32,217 nt of DNA, taken from assembly GCA_012521625.1 (NCBI GenBank), contig JAAYLY010000023.1:1-32217 (forward strand), given 5' to 3'. Source of the stretch: Tissierellia bacterium. GTDB taxonomy: Bacteria; Bacillota; Clostridia; Tissierellales; Tissierellaceae. The notes under the pieces are model-generated. The model made no database searches and was not told where the DNA came from. It worked only from the letters and a program-made list of their open reading frames with translations. Positions 28,101 through 32,217 of this stretch are shown piece after piece. Positions within the stretch are counted from its first letter, which is position 1; every line of letters starts with the position of its first letter. Made by a program: the position numbers and the translations under genes.

Positions 28101-29879
28101 ATGTCATTCGATGGAATAGTAACTAGAGCAGTTGTAGATGAACTTAAGTCTGCCCTAGTGGGTGGTAGAATAGATAAGGTATACCAGCAGGAAAAGGATG
28201 AAATCCAAATTCAAATATATAATAAGGGTAAAAATCATCGTCTTTTAATCTCAGCAAGTAGCAACAACCCAAGAATCTACCTAACACAGTATTCTAAAAA
28301 GAATCCGGAAAGTCCACCAGTCTTTTGTATGTTTTTACGAAAGCACTTAATAGGAGGTATCATCCTCAATGTAGAACAATACCTTATGGATAGAATAGTA
28401 GTTATAGATCTTTCTTCCCAAGATGAACTGGGCCTTCCTATAGAAAAGAGGCTGCTAGTAGAGATCATGGGCAAGCACAGCAATATCATCCTTATAAATA
28501 AGGAAAACGGCAAGATCCTTGACTCCATCAAGAGGGTCCATGAGGATATGAGTAGGATCAGGCAAATCCTACCAGCTATTAAGTATCAATATCCACCTAG
28601 CCAGGATAAGAGAAACCCCCTTGAAACGGATAGGGAAGAATTTTTTAACCTACTTAGTAAGGACAAGGCCGGCATTCAAATCTATAAATTCATCTACTTT
28701 AATTATATGGGTTTAAGTCCCTTGGTGAGCAAGGAAATCTGCTTCAGGGCCAATATAGATATAGATAGGTCCCTAGGAAGCCTAAATGATGAAGAAAAGG
28801 AAGAGCTATATGTAGCCTTTAGTGGAATTGTTAAAGACCTTAAAAATAATAATTACAAGCCCCTATCTGTCTATGATAAGGAGGAAACTATGGTGGCCTT
28901 CTATTCCCTAGATCTTGAGATGTATAATTCCTATGATAAGAAGTATGAAGACTCCATATCTAGGGTTTTAGACAACTACTATAGGAAGAAGGATATAGAG
29001 GATAGGATAAGGCAAAAATCCCAAGCCATCAGGAAGGCCATCCAGGCAAGATTAGAAAGGACTAAGAATAAACTTGCTAAGCAGAAGGAAGAATTATTAG
29101 ACAGCCAAAGCCGGGAGAAATATAAGATTTATGCTGACCTAATCTCAGCTAACATCTATCGCATCCCTAAGGGGGCTGACCAGGTAGAGTTGGAAAACTT
29201 CTATGATGAAAATATGACAATCCTTACGGTACCCCTAGATCCTAAGTTGACAGCAGCCCAAAATGCCCAAAGGTATTATAAGAGGTTTTCAAAACTGAAA
29301 ACAGCGGAGAAGTTGCTGCTAGACCAGATACCGGAAACGGAAGAGGAAGTCCTCTATTTTGAGAATATCCTCTTTAGCCTTGAAAATGTGGAGGAGATCC
29401 AGGAGCTAGATGAAATTAGGGAAGAACTTATTAAGGAAGGCTATATAAAGGATACAAGCAGGAGCAGGAAGAAGCGTAAAGACCAGGAAGCACCTTCCAA
29501 GCCCTACCACTATATTTCCTCAGATGGCTTTAGCATCCTAGTAGGTAAGAATAACCGTCAAAATGAGCAGCTGACCCTAAGGACAGCCCGAAAGGAAGAT
29601 ATCTGGCTCCACGTTAAGGGTATGCCAGGAAGCCATGTTATTATCAGGAGGGAAAATAAGGAGGTTCCAGAGTCCACCCTCATGGAGGCTGCAGTCTTGG
29701 CTGCCTACTACAGCAAGGGAAAAAACAGCAGCCTGGTAGATGTAGATTATACTGAGAAGAAAAACGTAAGAAAGCCTAATAAGGCGAAGCCAGGGATGGT
29801 AATCTATGAAAACTACAACACCATTACCGTTAAGCCAGATAGGGGTATAGTCAATAAATTAGAATTAGTTGAGTCCTAA
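28101..29879 (+). CDS. rqcH: Rqc2/RqcH-type NFACT protein (fibronectin-binding family), ribosome quality control
   Basis: 592 aa; MSFDGIVTRAVVDEL, GGRIDKVYQQEKDEI, SFILVGKNNRQNEQLTL, DIWLHVKGMPGSHVIIR. Confidence 0.94.
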   Translation: MSFDGIVTRAVVDELKSALVGGRIDKVYQQEKDEIQIQIYNKGKNHRLLISASSNNPRIYLTQYSKKNPESPPVFCMFLRKHLIGGIILNVEQYLMDRIVVIDLSSQDELGLPIEKRLLVEIMGKHSNIILINKENGKILDSIKRVHEDMSRIRQILPAIKYQYPPSQDKRNPLETDREEFFNLLSKDKAGIQIYKFIYFNYMGLSPLVSKEICFRANIDIDRSLGSLNDEEKEELYVAFSGIVKDLKNNNYKPLSVYDKEETMVAFYSLDLEMYNSYDKKYEDSISRVLDNYYRKKDIEDRIRQKSQAIRKAIQARLERTKNKLAKQKEELLDSQSREKYKIYADLISANIYRIPKGADQVELENFYDENMTILTVPLDPKLTAAQNAQRYYKRFSKLKTAEKLLLDQIPETEEEVLYFENILFSLENVEEIQELDEIREELIKEGYIKDTSRSRKKRKDQEAPSKPYHYISSDGFSILVGKNNRQNEQLTLRTARKEDIWLHVKGMPGSHVIIRRENKEVPESTLMEAAVLAAYYSKGKNSSLVDVDYTEKKNVRKPNKAKPGMVIYENYNTITVKPDRGIVNKLELVES

Positions 29880-29882
29880 AGA

Positions 29883-29915
29883 AAAATCCCAGTTCTTTTT
29901 AAAGACTGGGATTTT
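29883..29915 (+). terminator. Rho-independent terminator of rqcH, probably bidirectional
   Basis: aaaatcccagt (29883-29893) / actgggatttt (29905-29915) 11-bp stem with A-run upstream and T-run downstream. Confidence 0.85.
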
Positions 29916-30045
29916 CTTAATACTACTTTATCACTAATTTTAAAGATTAGCTTGTAATTATCATTTTACAAGCTATTACTTTATAAGCTTTGCTTTATAA
30001 ACTATTACTTTATAGACTATTATTCAATATATGACTTTTTACAAA

Positions 30046-31497
<1,452 letters not shown>

Positions 31498-31511
<14 letters not shown>

Positions 31512-31974
31512 TCATATCACCAATTTCTATCTTATCAAATAGGACTAAATAGACAATAAAAATAGTGCTGATGACTACACAGATATCAGCAATATTAAAA
31601 ACAGGAAAGTCGTATCTATTAATCAGCCTGACACTGATGAAATCTACTACATAACCCAACCTGACCCTATCTATAAGATTTCCAATGGCTCCAGCAATTA
31701 AGAGGGCAAAGGAGATCTTAGTTACCTTGTTCATCTGATGATAATATCTGATTAGGTAGAGGGTAATAATTAAAACTACTGCTATGGTGATAATTAGGAA
31801 GAGGGTTCTCTTGCCCTGTAGGATACCAAAGGCCGCCCCCCTATTTTCCACGTAAGTAAATTGTAATAAGTTTTCTATAATTACTACCGGCTTTTGTCCC
31901 TTAAGGTACTTAACGGCTGCATACTTGCTAATTTGGTCTAGGAATATAAATAAAGCTGCAATGATAAAAACCAA
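31498..31974 (-). CDS. lspA: Lipoprotein signal peptidase (signal peptidase II)
   Basis: 158 aa; LDQISKYAA, YVENRGAAFGIL, GAIGNLIDRVRLGYVVDFI, FNIADICV; TTG start; 14-nt overlap with rluD. Confidence 0.96.
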
Positions 31975-32004
31975 TTTCCTCCTCCTTCATAAATAAAGAG
32001 GCAA

Positions 32005-32217
32005 TTAAGCCCCTAAATTTTCTAGATCTTCAGATTCATCTTTCATTAGTTCTATTTTCTCTGATTCTTCTATTTGATTGTCTTCCTCCCTTTCCACGTC
32101 CCCTTCTGTATCTATAATCTGCTCATAAAATTCATTTAGAGAAAGTAAATGGGCCTCTATAAAGGATTGATACCTGGTTTTAAAGATGAAGATCTCCTTC
32201 TTTAGGTGTTCATATTC
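32005..32217 (-). CDS. C-terminal fragment of a probable DivIVA-domain protein (truncated by window edge)
   Basis: Minus frame open to the edge, ending ..EYEHLKKEIFIFKTRYQSFIEAHLLSLNEFYEQ..EREEDNQIEESEKIELMKDESEDLENLGA*; acidic tail; family assignment rests on helical content and position beside lspA. Confidence 0.55.
   Translation of the reverse strand, partial: EYEHLKKEIFIFKTRYQSFIEAHLLSLNEFYEQIIDTEGDVEREEDNQIEESEKIELMKDESEDLENLGA

Overview
This window is a chromosomal housekeeping region of a low-GC Firmicute. The gene content and the sporulation gene ylbJ suggest a spore-forming clostridial or Tissierella-like lineage (inference). Nearly all genes are on the minus strand. In plus-coordinate order they are: plsX (partial), rpmF, DUF177/YceD, ackA, [tmcAL and ylbJ on +], a small coiled-coil protein, coaD, rsmD, recG, fakA/yloV, asp23-like, [rpmB on +], a small membrane ORF, thiN, thiT with a TPP riboswitch, rpe, rsgA, prkC, prpC, rlmN, rsmB, yugP, fmt, def, priA, coaBC, rpoZ, gmk, remA, yicC, [rqcH on +], pyrR, rluD, lspA, and a partial DivIVA-like gene. 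I see no mobile element, CRISPR array, rRNA, tRNA, toxin-antitoxin or defence system, and no clear candidate for a wholly new system. The items most worth checking are non-coding. Two perfect inverted repeats pair the ribosome-binding site of ylbJ and of a small membrane ORF. A mutually exclusive hairpin pair lies ahead of priA. A 15-bp hairpin contains the fakA stop codon. A palindrome sits at the plsX promoter. Several short iterated motifs occur in intergenic DNA. All were read by eye; no alignment, folding or database search was run.
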